Shown here: one piece after another, positions 14,600 through 22,774 of the stretch
Numbering within the stretch: position 1 is the stretch's first letter
Layout of the letters: each line of letters starts with the position of its first letter
Assembly: GCA_947625335.1 (NCBI GenBank)
Contig: CANQNY010000008.1
Coordinates: forward strand, 1 to 36,927
DNA from: an uncultured Clostridia bacterium
Lineage (GTDB): Bacteria; Bacillota; Clostridia; Oscillospirales; Ruminococcaceae
Length of the DNA: 36,927 nucleotides
Direction of reading: 5' to 3'
The notes under the pieces: model-generated
The model's input: only the letters and a program-made list of their open reading frames with translations
The model's database searches: none
Told to the model about the DNA's origin: nothing
Position numbers and translations under genes: made by a program

Positions 14600-15541
14600 T
14601 CAATCCCTCTTTTCGGGCTCGGCGCGGCTTACGCGGATTTTCACCATATTTCTGTCCTCAACCTGCAAAACCACAAGCTTTACGCCCTCGTATTCAACGC
14701 TTGGAGGAACGGGTTCGCCGCCCTCGGGAATATATCCCAGCTTATCCGCGACAAAGCCCGAAATGGTTTCGTATTCGTGATTTTCGGGAAGCTCTATCGA
14801 AAACAGCTTGAACACATCGTCGGGGTTTGCCTCGCCCTCGACGTCGTAAACTCCGCCGCCGAGATCTGTTATCATCTGCTTTTCATCGTCGTATTCGTCC
14901 TGAATATTGCCCATGACAGCCTCGATAATATCCTCCAGCGTCAGAATTCCCGCCGTGCCGCCGTATTCGTCAACCACGACCGCCATTCCCGATTTTTTAT
15001 CGGTAAGCGTTTTGAAAACATCGGGACAGGAGCAAGCCTCGGGAACAAAACTTACCTCGCGCAGGAAATTGTCTATCCGAAAATCCGAAAGATCGGTTTT
15101 CCCGATAAGGCAAAGCAGATCCTTTACAATGACAATTCCGACGATTTTGTCAACCGTGCCGCTGTACACGGGAATTCTTGAAAATCCCATATCCAGAGCA
15201 AGGTAAATAAGATCATCAAGCGTGATGGTATTGATGTCAACGCCCACAATTGACGTGCGGTGGGTCATAACGTCCGCGGCGGTGAGGCTGCCGAACTCGA
15301 AGATGTTGTTTATCATCTGCGCGGAATTTTCCTCAATGCCGTCCTCGTCGTCGTCGCTTGCGAGAGCGTCCACCAAATCGCGGACCTCGTCCTCGGTCAC
15401 ATCAGCGTAATTCGCGCCGACCGCCCTTTTAAGGAGCGCGGAAAGCCCCTTTTCAAGCCAGATAAGCGGCGCGAGCAAAACCCTCGCCGCCTTGTGATCG
15501 TTTTCCTGATTGTTCGTACTTCGACTGCCGTCTGTGTCCAT
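14600..15541 (-). CDS. CBS-pair/CorC_HlyC domain protein
   Basis: 313 residues. A short hydrophilic N-terminus with one amphipathic helix (RVLLAPLIWLEKGLSALLKR) is followed by the paired CBS domains (about 85-205, with VMTHRTSIVGVD, FSRIPVYSG and GGTAGILTLEDIIEAVMG) and a CorC_HlyC domain (about 220-305). The DUF21/CNNM membrane domain of the larger relatives is absent, as in E. coli CorC (YbeX). The role of these proteins is debated: magnesium/cobalt efflux, or a link to ribosome maturation for YbeX. ATG 15541 follows GGAGG at five bases. The gap to nth is 4 nt. Confidence 0.88.
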   Translation of the reverse strand: MDTDGSRSTNNQENDHKAARVLLAPLIWLEKGLSALLKRAVGANYADVTEDEVRDLVDALASDDDEDGIEENSAQMINNIFEFGSLTAADVMTHRTSIVGVDINTITLDDLIYLALDMGFSRIPVYSGTVDKIVGIVIVKDLLCLIGKTDLSDFRIDNFLREVSFVPEACSCPDVFKTLTDKKSGMAVVVDEYGGTAGILTLEDIIEAVMGNIQDEYDDEKQMITDLGGGVYDVEGEANPDDVFKLFSIELPENHEYETISGFVADKLGYIPEGGEPVPPSVEYEGVKLVVLQVEDRNMVKIRVSRAEPEKRD

Positions 15542-15566
15542 AAAACCTCCGATTTTTTGCTGTAAT

Positions 15567-15908
15567 TTAAGACAAACGCATTCTGACGCCGTTTATCTGA
15601 ATTTCAAGAGTTACGCCGTAATCCCCCGCCCACGGAACGCAGCGTTTTAACTGCTCGGAAATAATTTTGTCGGGCTGTTCGGTGAAAGTTACCCTCAAAA
15701 TAACGGGAGAGTTGCGGAAAGTGCTGCGGAATTCCGCGCTTTGAGTGTACAGGAAATAATTTTCCATTTTATCAAGCAAAGCCGTTTGCGTTTCGGGACT
15801 GCCGTCAACAAAGCCGTTTGTCACCAGCACCATAACCGCACCGCCGTTATTCGACTTTGCAAGAATGTCAATCCCGTTCGGCTCTCCGAACATTTCAACA
15901 ACGTTCAT
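15567..15908 (-). CDS. Small DUF6572-like protein
   Basis: 113 residues, soluble alpha/beta. The pattern GIDILAKSNNGGAVMVLVTNGF followed by a helix LLDKMENYFLYTQS and a second strand-helix-strand half (VILRVTFTEQPDKIISEQLKR, VTLEIQING) resembles DUF6572 proteins. I base that on memory of the family pattern, so it is tentative. No catalytic residues stand out. ATG 15908 follows GAGGGA at a good distance. It lies between tatD (19 nt upstream) and the corC-like gene (25 nt downstream) in one leftward unit. Confidence 0.7.
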   Translation of the reverse strand: MNVVEMFGEPNGIDILAKSNNGGAVMVLVTNGFVDGSPETQTALLDKMENYFLYTQSAEFRSTFRNSPVILRVTFTEQPDKIISEQLKRCVPWAGDYGVTLEIQINGVRMRLS

Positions 15909-15927
15909 ATTCCCTCACATTTCGGGT

Positions 15928-16689
15928 TCACACCCCGAAAAGCCGCCTTGCATTCTCGCGGGCAAGCGTTATCATGTCCTCCGCCGAAATGCCCTTTATT
16001 TCAGCCATTGCCGCCGCGGTGAATTTAATCATCGAGCTGTCCGAACGCCGCCCCCGATACGGTTCGGGAGCCATATACGGGCAATCCGTTTCCAGCAGCA
16101 GCCGCTCTGTCGGCACAGCCTCGCACGCGGCGCGCGCTTTCTTGGAATTTTTGAACGTAAGCACGCCCGTAAACCCGATGTACATACCGAGTTTTACGAC
16201 CTCCAGCGCGCTCTCCGCGCTCCCCGAAAAGCAATGCATTACCCCCTGCGGCTTGTATTCCCGCAGAATTTCGAGGGTATCGCCCATAGCGTCGCGGGAG
16301 TGGATAATAACGGGCTTTTTCACGCGTTTTGCAAGCTCAAGCTGCCGAACAAAAACGTCTTTTTGAACATCGCGCGGCGCGCCGTCCTCGTAGTGATAAT
16401 CAAGCCCTATTTCCCCGAGAGCGACGGTTTTTTCCCCGGAGAGCAGCTCCAAAAGCGCGTTTTCCCAGCCGCTCGGAAGATTTTCGGCATATTCGGGGTG
16501 AATTCCCGCCGCGGAAAACACAAAATCGTATTTTTTCGCAAGTTCAGCCTCCTCGACCGAACTCGGCAGATCGCACCCCACGGCGATTACCCTCTCAACG
16601 CCCTTTTCGGGCAGAGAAGATACAAGTGCGTCAAGCTCCTCCCCGAAATCCGCCTTCATATAATGCGCGTGAGTGTCAAAAATTCCCAT
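15928..16689 (-). CDS. tatD: TatD-family metal-dependent hydrolase
   Basis: 253 residues. TatD-type TIM-barrel nuclease/hydrolase with the expected metal ligands: D5-T-H7-A-H9 at the N-terminus, the glutamate in ALGEIGLDYH, histidines in VIIHSRDA and VMHCFSG, and the aspartate in LLETDCPYMAPEP. The closest named relatives are TatD and YabD (3'-5' DNase activity reported for E. coli TatD). ATG 16689 overlaps the stop of the preceding gene by one base (TAATG), so translation is likely coupled. Confidence 0.93.
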   Translation of the reverse strand: MGIFDTHAHYMKADFGEELDALVSSLPEKGVERVIAVGCDLPSSVEEAELAKKYDFVFSAAGIHPEYAENLPSGWENALLELLSGEKTVALGEIGLDYHYEDGAPRDVQKDVFVRQLELAKRVKKPVIIHSRDAMGDTLEILREYKPQGVMHCFSGSAESALEVVKLGMYIGFTGVLTFKNSKKARAACEAVPTERLLLETDCPYMAPEPYRGRRSDSSMIKFTAAAMAEIKGISAEDMITLARENARRLFGV

Positions 16690-17348
16690 TACGCCGCACC
16701 GTTTGCGCCGTTGAAATAGCTTTCCATTACAAGCTTGCGCGTTTCATAGCTTTCAAGCGGAAGTCTGCCGCGCCCGCCGAAAAGCTGCTCCGCGTCGTTG
16801 AACGCGCCGATAAACGAACGCTCCAGCAGATTGTATTTATTCTCGCCCTCGACACTTACGCAGTCGAAGAACATCAGCATTCTAGCGGCGGTCTCATCGG
16901 GCTGCCAGTATTCGGGAGAATTTTCCTCGGCAGCGGAGTTGCCGTAAAGCTGTCTAAGCTGCGACAAAAGCTCCTCGGCGTACATCTTCGCCCCGACGCT
17001 CGGAACGTTCCCCGAAATAACCTCGCCCTGTTTTACCAGCATCGCGCGGATAATATGGCTCACGCCCTTGGTCATAAGTTCCCCGTGAGACGCCTGTTTT
17101 TCGCCCTCGGCGTCGACATGGTCTACCGTGCGGTCGGAATTTTCGCGCTGGGTGAGATTGTTGTCGGAATTCTGCTTTTGCGCGGATTTTTTAGTGTATG
17201 CGGGAATATACGCCGCCTCGGATTTTATAAAGCTGTCGGTATGCTCCGCGGCAAGCGTCGTGCCCTTGGTCTCGGTGCGGTGTTCCGCAGATTTTGTAAG
17301 CGTGGTCTGATTGACAGTACCTATGTCCGCTATACGAGATATATCCAT
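16689..17348 (-). CDS. Uncharacterised protein, possibly DUF5610-like
   Basis: 219 residues, no signal peptide or membrane segment. The N-terminal 100 residues are polar and low in order. The C-terminal half holds EYWQPDETAARMLMFFD and an AFNDAEQLFGGRGRLPLESYETRKLVMESYF block. This arrangement (W-x-P-E/D-x-T-A-x-R, then an FGG/LP motif) reminds me of DUF5610; confidence is modest. The start is ATG 17348, seven bases after a GGGGG run; a longer frame would read through a repeat element. It is first in the leftward run that contains tatD, the corC-like gene and nth, and it lies directly downstream of a heptamer-armed repeat. Confidence 0.65.
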   Translation of the reverse strand: MDISRIADIGTVNQTTLTKSAEHRTETKGTTLAAEHTDSFIKSEAAYIPAYTKKSAQKQNSDNNLTQRENSDRTVDHVDAEGEKQASHGELMTKGVSHIIRAMLVKQGEVISGNVPSVGAKMYAEELLSQLRQLYGNSAAEENSPEYWQPDETAARMLMFFDCVSVEGENKYNLLERSFIGAFNDAEQLFGGRGRLPLESYETRKLVMESYFNGANGAA

Positions 17349-17366
17349 AGCATAACCCCCTTTTGG

Positions 17367-17514
17367 CAGTTTACAGTATATAGTATATAGTAAACAGTAG
17401 TCGGAGCGTCCGCAAAGCGGACAGAATTTGATTGTATGCAAGGCTAAAGGCAGACAACTCTGTTTTGTACGAGTACCAATACTGTTTACTGCTTACTGTT
17501 TACTGTAAACTATC
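17367..17514. repeat. Heptamer-armed inverted repeat element, copy A
   Basis: The left arm (17367-17401) is five tandem heptamers: CAGTTTA, CAGTATA, TAGTATA, TAGTAAA, CAGTAGT. The right arm (17480-17514) is five heptamers in inverted sense: TACTGTT, TACTGCT, TACTGTT, TACTGTA, AACTATC. The core holds a hairpin (GTCCGC, AAA, GCGGAC at 17408-17422) followed by ATTTGATTGTATGCAAG, which recurs with small changes in copy B at 34706. The right end contains the TAG stop of metG (17512-17510, reading TAGTTTA on the minus strand). It encodes nothing and looks like a small non-autonomous dispersed repeat. Confidence 0.75.
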
Positions 17515-19447
17515 TAACAACACTACCATTGGGTACGTCCTTGTCAAGGAACAGCACCCGAACATCGTCTTCTCCCGCGTCGCACGCGAGAATCATTCCC
17601 TCGGAAAGCTCCCCGCGAAGTTTCGCGGGCGCAAGATTTGCCACAAAAACTATCTTCTTCCCGACAAGCTCCTCGGGCTTGTACCATTTCGCAATTCCCG
17701 AAACAATCTGCCTGCCGCCCCTGCCGTCGTCAACGCTAAGTTTCAGCAGCTTATCCGCTTTCGGCACCTTCTCACAGGCGGTAATCTCCCCGCTGCGGAG
17801 CTTTATTTCGGAAAACTGATCAATCGTGATAACGTTCGCGCGGTCAAGATCCTCGTCCTCGCGTTTTTCCTTTTTGGGAGCCAACAGAGCGTTAAGCTCC
17901 TCTATCTCCTTTTCAACGTCAATTCTCGGGAACAGCACCGCACCCTTGTGAACCGTGACGTCTTCGGGAAGTTTCCCAAATTCTCCGAGAATATCGTATT
18001 CGCAAAGCTCTTCTGACGCGCCGATCTGCTCCCATACCGCAGGCATTGTCTTCGGCATAAACGGGAACAGCAGCCCCGAACAAATTCTTATCGTTTCAAG
18101 CAGGTTGTAGAGAACGCTTGCAAGACGCGCGCGCTTTTCGGGAGTTTTCCCGAGAACCCACGGCTCGGTTTCGTCGATATACTTGTTCGCGCGGGAAATT
18201 ACCTTGAATATTTCCGCTAAAGCCTGCGACAACTGCGCCTCGTCAATAAGCGGGGACACCGTATCACGCAAAGCCTTTGCCATACCGACAAGCTCGCCGT
18301 CAAGGGGAGCAGCCTCGCGCTCGGAGGGCAATGTTCCGCCGAAATACTTATCCGCCATTGCTACCGTGCGGGACACAAGATTGCCTAAATCGTTCGCAAG
18401 ATCGGAATTTATGCGGTTTATCATAATTTCATTTGAGAAATTGCTGTCCGAACCATACGGCATATCGCGGAGTATCTGATACCGCACAGCGTCCGAGCCG
18501 TACCGCTCGACAAGCACGAACGGATCGATTACGTTCCCGACGGATTTTGACATCTTGGCGTCGTTGAAAGTTATCCACCCGTGACCGTACAGCTTTTTCG
18601 GCAGCGGAAGTTCCAGCATCATAAGCATGATTATCCACACAATCGAATGAAAACGCACGATCTCTTTCGCGGTCATATGCATATCCGCGGGCCAATATTT
18701 CTCAAAATCGTTGTAAGTGTCGTTTTCATAACCTAGCGCGCTTATATAGTTTGTAAGCGCGTCCACCCAGACGTACACAACGTGTTTCGGGTCGAATTCA
18801 ACGGGAATGCCCCACGTGAACGACGTCCTCGAAACGCACAGGTCTTCAAGTCCCGGCTTTATGAAGTTGTTTACCATCTCGTTTACTCGGCTTTTGGGCT
18901 TTAAATAATCCGTTTCGGTGAGGAATTTTTCCACCTTGTCCGCAAAATCCGAAACTTTAAGGAAATAAGCCTCCTCTTTCGCGTCGATAACCTCGCGCCC
19001 GCAGTCAGGACATTTTCCGTCGACAAGCTGAGATTCCGTCCAGAAACTCTCGCACGGAGTGCAATATTTCCCGACATACTCGCCCTTGTAGATATAACCC
19101 TTGTCGTACAGCTTTTTAAACACCGCCTGAACGGTCTTTACGTGGGCGGGGTCGGTGGTTCTTATAAAGCGGTCGCAGCTTACGTCCATAACCTTCCACA
19201 AACGCTTGAAATTCGCGACAATGGGGTCGACGTACTCTTTGGGAGTAACTCCCGCCGCTTTGGCTTTCTGCTCGATTTTAAGACCATGCTCGTCCGTTCC
19301 CGTAAGGAACATCACGTCATAGCCCTCCATTCTCTTAAAACGCGCGATGGTATCGCACGCCACCGTCGTGTAGCAATGTCCGATGTGCGGGTTGCCCGAC
19401 GGGTAATAAATGGGCGTTGTAATATAATATTTCCCCTTATTGTTCAT
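17510..19447 (-). CDS. metG: Methionyl-tRNA synthetase
   Basis: 645 residues, the long form with a C-terminal tRNA-binding (EMAP/Trbp111-like) domain (about 540-645, FSEIKLRSGEITACEKVPKADKLLKL). Class I signatures are HIGH (residues 21-24) and KMSKS in FNDAKMSKSVGN. The zinc knuckle CTPC and CPDC is kept. It charges tRNA-Met for initiation and elongation. The start follows GAGGAAGAAAG. No T-box leader is visible; a plain promoter lies at 19513-19541. The final codons read NGSVVR then TAG, and that stop is the edge of repeat copy A. Confidence 0.97.
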   Translation of the reverse strand: MNNKGKYYITTPIYYPSGNPHIGHCYTTVACDTIARFKRMEGYDVMFLTGTDEHGLKIEQKAKAAGVTPKEYVDPIVANFKRLWKVMDVSCDRFIRTTDPAHVKTVQAVFKKLYDKGYIYKGEYVGKYCTPCESFWTESQLVDGKCPDCGREVIDAKEEAYFLKVSDFADKVEKFLTETDYLKPKSRVNEMVNNFIKPGLEDLCVSRTSFTWGIPVEFDPKHVVYVWVDALTNYISALGYENDTYNDFEKYWPADMHMTAKEIVRFHSIVWIIMLMMLELPLPKKLYGHGWITFNDAKMSKSVGNVIDPFVLVERYGSDAVRYQILRDMPYGSDSNFSNEIMINRINSDLANDLGNLVSRTVAMADKYFGGTLPSEREAAPLDGELVGMAKALRDTVSPLIDEAQLSQALAEIFKVISRANKYIDETEPWVLGKTPEKRARLASVLYNLLETIRICSGLLFPFMPKTMPAVWEQIGASEELCEYDILGEFGKLPEDVTVHKGAVLFPRIDVEKEIEELNALLAPKKEKREDEDLDRANVITIDQFSEIKLRSGEITACEKVPKADKLLKLSVDDGRGGRQIVSGIAKWYKPEELVGKKIVFVANLAPAKLRGELSEGMILACDAGEDDVRVLFLDKDVPNGSVVR

Positions 19448-19512
19448 TTCTTTCTTCCTCTTTTCCGGTTTTTGGTATATTATTCCCTTAAGGGTACAGT
19501 ATACTTATAATT

Positions 19513-19541
19513 ATTATATTACATTTTAATAATTTTTTCAA
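19513..19541 (-). promoter_or_regulatory. Sigma-A promoter for metG
   Basis: On the minus strand, TTGAAA (19541-19536), 17 bases, TATAAT (19518-19513). The leader is about 60 nt, too short for a T-box. Confidence 0.75.
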
Positions 19542-19589
19542 GTATCGGCAAAAAAAACAAGAAAATTTTACATATTACATAAAAAAGAC

Positions 19590-19618
19590 TTGATTTTTTT
19601 GAAGTTTTTTAGTACAAT
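19590..19618 (+). promoter_or_regulatory. Sigma-A promoter for the CdaR/PucR-type regulator
   Basis: TTGATT (19590-19595), 17 bases, TACAAT (19613-19618). The 130-nt leader holds a hairpin TTTTGTG, T7 loop, CACAAAA (19649-19669), enclosed by CAGC and GCTG. No further structure was recognised in it. Confidence 0.65.
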
Positions 19619-19756
19619 AGAGATAGGGCATAAATTTCAGCGGGATAGTTTTGTGTTTTTTTCACAAAAATTTTGCTGAACGGTTTGCTTGAAAACACAC
19701 CGGCAACAAGACGGAAGGTATCGGCGTTACCGAAAATCGGAAAGAGGTATAAACAG

Positions 19757-20842
19757 ATGTCAAACAGACTATTTCAGGGGATCGTCCACCAGATGAAAGA
19801 CACTGTAAACAGGGTCATAGGGGTTATCGACGAAAACGGAACGATAATTGCCTGCAGCGATCTTGCAAAGGTGGGCAACGGGAGCAATTTCTTCGCGATA
19901 GAGCTTGGCGAGTCGCACGAGGTGTTTATCCGCGACGGCTACACCTACAAGCCTTTCGGCGTTCACATCAAGCCCGACTACGCGGTGTTTGTGGAGGGCA
20001 CGGACGAGGCTGCGGCAAAATACGCGGGGATCATTTCGATCTCTCTTTCCAGCATAAAGCAGTATTACGACGAAAAGTACGACAGAAACAACTTTGTTAA
20101 GAACATAATCCTTGACAACGTTCTGCCGGGGGATATAAGCCTTAAGGCGAGAGAACTTCATTTCAACGGCGATATAAGCCGCGTGGTGTTCTTGATAAGC
20201 GTGATTTCCGCGAACGACGTTTCCGCTTATGATGTAATTCAGAACCTCTTCCCCGATAAGAACAAGGACTTCGTGTTCAATATCACAGAAAGCGATATTG
20301 TTCTTGTAAAGGAAGTCAAGAACAATATTGACGTTAAAGACCTTGAAAAGCTGGCGAGAAGTATTTCCGATACGCTGTCAAGCGAATTTTTCACCAAGGT
20401 AAACGTTGGTATCGGCACTCCCGTGCTGGGCGTGAAAGATCTGGCGCGCTCGTTTAAAGAGGCGCAGACCGCTCTTGAGGTCGGAAAGGTGTTTGATACC
20501 GACAAGAATATCGTCTCTTACGACAATCTGGGCATTGCAAGGCTTATTTACCACCTTCCGACGACTCTTTGCGATACGTTCCTTAAAGAGGTGTTCAAGA
20601 AAAACTCTATAGAGTCGCTTGACCACGAAACGCTGTTTACCATTCAGAAGTTCTTTGAAAACAGCCTGAACGTTTCGGAAACGTCCAGAAAGCTGTTCGT
20701 TCACAGAAACACGCTGGTTTACCGTCTTGACAAGATAAAAAAGCTTACCGGGCTGGATTTGCGGGAGTTCGACCACGCGATTATCTTCAAAATCGCCCTT
20801 ATGGTGAGAAAATACCTCGCGGCAAATCCTACAAAGTTCTGA
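19757..20842 (+). CDS. CdaR/PucR-type transcriptional regulator
   Basis: 361 residues. The N-terminal ligand-binding region (GIVHQMKDTVNRVIGVIDENGTIIACSD) resembles the sugar-diacid-sensing domain of CdaR, the middle is a degenerate GGDEF-like/CdaR domain (VNVGIGTPVLGVKDLARSFKEA), and the C-terminal PucR-type helix-turn-helix reads ETSRKLFVHRNTLVYRLDKI. These regulators usually activate small-molecule uptake or breakdown genes; the target here is unknown and no sugar-diacid genes are nearby. Start at 19757, eight bases after AGAGGT; a longer frame to 19673 lacks a ribosome site. A 53-residue membrane protein follows 13 nt downstream. Confidence 0.85.
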   Translation: MSNRLFQGIVHQMKDTVNRVIGVIDENGTIIACSDLAKVGNGSNFFAIELGESHEVFIRDGYTYKPFGVHIKPDYAVFVEGTDEAAAKYAGIISISLSSIKQYYDEKYDRNNFVKNIILDNVLPGDISLKARELHFNGDISRVVFLISVISANDVSAYDVIQNLFPDKNKDFVFNITESDIVLVKEVKNNIDVKDLEKLARSISDTLSSEFFTKVNVGIGTPVLGVKDLARSFKEAQTALEVGKVFDTDKNIVSYDNLGIARLIYHLPTTLCDTFLKEVFKKNSIESLDHETLFTIQKFFENSLNVSETSRKLFVHRNTLVYRLDKIKKLTGLDLREFDHAIIFKIALMVRKYLAANPTKF

Positions 20843-20855
20843 TTTGAGGCGGGCT

Positions 20856-21017
20856 ATGAAAAAGGCTGCTTTGGCATTGACTATAATTTTTATAATCCTT
20901 ACATTTGTCGGCGCGGGATATGTTCTTATGAACGAGGGAAAGGTAAACGCGGGGTATGCGGTTGTTCCGATGGTATTTGCTCTTGCGGGCTTTGCCTTTT
21001 ACCGAAAAAAATGCTGA
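20856..21017 (+). CDS. Small two-helix membrane protein (53 aa)
   Basis: Begins MKKAALALTIIFIILTFVG and ends FAFYRKKC. Two hydrophobic segments (about 4-25 and 33-48) are joined by a short polar turn (MNEGKVNAG), with a lysine-rich C-terminus. ATG 20856 follows GAGGCGGG. It sits 13 nt after the regulator gene and is probably co-transcribed with it. No family was recognised. The strong start site and the hydrophobic pattern support a real gene. Confidence 0.6.
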   Translation: MKKAALALTIIFIILTFVGAGYVLMNEGKVNAGYAVVPMVFALAGFAFYRKKC

Positions 21018-21055
21018 AACTAAACTTCTTGTTGCGACCGTCTAAAGAAAAATAC

Positions 21056-21099
21056 GGCTGTCCCGATAATTCCGCAAAACGCGGTCTTACCGGACAGCC
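21056..21099 (+). other. Nested hairpin upstream of ftsE
   Basis: GGCTGTCC (21056-21063) pairs perfectly with GGACAGCC (21092-21099). Inside, CCGC and GCGG close a small loop AAAAC. No T run follows, so it is not an ordinary terminator. It may be a processing or stability element in the ftsE leader, or a remnant repeat. Confidence 0.4.
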
Positions 21100-21171
21100 T
21101 TAAGGTTTGTATGCGGGGGCTTTGAAAAAGATAAAACAAAGCTTTGCGTTAATCGGGGGGAATTACAGAAA

Positions 21172-21858
21172 ATGGTAGAAATGAAAAATGTCAACGTGCA
21201 TTACGCAAGCGGCGTGGACGCGTTGGTGGACATAAATCTTCGGATAAACGACGGCGAGTTCGTGTTTATCGTCGGAAAAAACGGCGCGGGAAAATCCACC
21301 CTTATGAAACTTATGATGCGGGAGATTGTTCCAAGCTCGGGGCGCGTTTTTGTGAACAGCTACAGCCTTTCAAAGCTTAAGGGCAACAAAGTCGCGAAAT
21401 TCCGCCGCTCGATAGGGGTGGTTTTCCAAGAATTCAGACTTATACAGGATTTCACGGTGTATGAAAACGTGGCGTTCGTGCTGAGAATTGCCGATAAGTC
21501 GAATAAGTACATCAGGCAGAGAGTGCCGTATGTTTTAAATCTTGTGGAACTTGCGCATAAGGCAAAATGCAAGACCCGCGAGCTTTCGGGCGGCGAACAG
21601 CAGAGAGTCGCAATAGCGCGCGCTCTTGCGAACGACCCGGGACTGCTTATTGTCGACGAGCCGACGGGAAATCTCGACCCGAAACGCTCTTACGAGCTGG
21701 TGGGGCTGCTTAAGGAAATAAACCGCTGCGGGACGACGGTGGTTATGATTACTCACGAACACGAGCTTGTGCGATATTTCGGCGGCAGAATTATCAACAT
21801 CGAGGCGGGAAAGATAACGTTCGACAAGACTATTGGAGGCAGCGATGAGGACGAGTAA
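21172..21858 (+). CDS. ftsE: Cell-division ABC ATPase FtsE
   Basis: 228 residues. ATPase partner of FtsX; the pair sits at the membrane and gates peptidoglycan hydrolases. Walker A is GKNGAGKST (35-43), the ABC signature is LSGGEQQ (137-143), Walker B is LLIVDEPTGNLD (157-168), and the H-loop is in MITHEHELV. The start is ATG 21172 after a CGGGGGGAA site; the in-frame ATG at 21181 is possible. It overlaps ftsX by 14 bases. No clear promoter was found in the 150 nt upstream, which hold a nested hairpin. Confidence 0.95.
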   Translation: MVEMKNVNVHYASGVDALVDINLRINDGEFVFIVGKNGAGKSTLMKLMMREIVPSSGRVFVNSYSLSKLKGNKVAKFRRSIGVVFQEFRLIQDFTVYENVAFVLRIADKSNKYIRQRVPYVLNLVELAHKAKCKTRELSGGEQQRVAIARALANDPGLLIVDEPTGNLDPKRSYELVGLLKEINRCGTTVVMITHEHELVRYFGGRIINIEAGKITFDKTIGGSDEDE

Positions 21859-22747
21859 TGTCAGCTATTTGGTAAAAAAAGGAATTGCCTCCGTCTGGAA
21901 GAACTTCATTATGTCGTTCGCGAGCTTTTCGATACTGCTTGTAAGCTTGTTGCAGATAAGCTGTACGGCGTTGTTTATGATGAATATAAACATCGTTATG
22001 AGCAATATCGAGGACACCAACGAGGTTACGATATACGTTAAAGACGGTGCGACGGACGAGCAGATACAGCATATAGGCGACGTTTTGCACAGCAACAGCA
22101 ATCTCACGGATATTACGCATTACACCAAAGAACAGGCTCTGGAGGACTTCAAAAAGGATATGGCGGAGTATTCCGAGCTGTTAAACTACCTCGAAGAAAA
22201 CCCCATGCCGGAGACTTATCTCGCGAGAGTGACCGATCTTTCGCAGATAAGGGCGACGGTCACGGCGATTTCGGGGATTGAGGGCGTAGAGCAGGTTAAA
22301 GCGCCGTATGATTTCGCAAACGCTCTGGTGAACATCAGAAACGCGCTGTCGATAATCGTTGTCGCAATGCTGCTGACGCTTATTGTTGTAAGTATAGTTA
22401 TAGTGTCCAACACCATACGAACCAGCGTTTTCGCGCGGCGCACGGAGATTACCATTATGAAATACGTCGGCGCGACAAACGGCTTTATAAAGCTGCCGTT
22501 CTTTGTGGAGGGCTGCTTTGTCGGGATCCTCGCGGGGACTGCCGCGTGGGGACTTACATGGTTCATTTATGACGCGGTGTATTCGCTGTTTACGGACAAT
22601 CTCACGCTTTGGGAGATGTTCGGGTTCTTTAACCTCATTCCGTTCAGCAGCGTCTGCTGGATAGTGCTTGGGGCAAACTGCGTGGCGGGAGCGTTTTTGG
22701 GCGCGGTCGGAACTATGATAAGTATGGGAAAATATCTGAAAGTATAA
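21845..22747 (+). CDS. ftsX: Cell-division membrane protein FtsX
   Basis: 300 residues with four membrane segments: one near residues 22-45, then an extracellular domain (about 50-165) that in other bacteria contacts peptidoglycan hydrolases or their adaptors, then three C-terminal segments (about 175-200, 222-250, 265-292). The FtsX permease core TSVFARRTEITIMKYVGATN is intact. ATG 21845 is inside the ftsE end and follows GGAGG at five bases. The likely hydrolase partner is not known; candidates would be secreted peptidases elsewhere in the genome. Confidence 0.94.
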   Translation: MRTSNVSYLVKKGIASVWKNFIMSFASFSILLVSLLQISCTALFMMNINIVMSNIEDTNEVTIYVKDGATDEQIQHIGDVLHSNSNLTDITHYTKEQALEDFKKDMAEYSELLNYLEENPMPETYLARVTDLSQIRATVTAISGIEGVEQVKAPYDFANALVNIRNALSIIVVAMLLTLIVVSIVIVSNTIRTSVFARRTEITIMKYVGATNGFIKLPFFVEGCFVGILAGTAAWGLTWFIYDAVYSLFTDNLTLWEMFGFFNLIPFSSVCWIVLGANCVAGAFLGAVGTMISMGKYLKV

Positions 22748-22774
22748 ATTATTGCGGTCTGAAAGGAAATTCTC

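Noticed and set aside
14600-15541. corC-like gene as a truncated CNNM transporter
   Set aside because: The missing DUF21 membrane domain is normal for the CorC/YbeX subfamily; the ribosome site and start are good, and the upstream gene is not a lost DUF21 half.
16329-17390. Long open frame on the plus strand (353 codons)
   Set aside because: It lies opposite tatD and the DUF5610-like gene, both well supported by overlapping stop/start codons; the predicted protein is Arg/Pro-rich noise.
17367-17514. Heptamer arrays as CRISPR repeats
   Set aside because: Units are 7 bases with no spacers, and the arms are inverted relative to each other.
19448-19600. T-box leader for metG
   Set aside because: The leader is only about 60 nt and has no T-box sequence or antiterminator.
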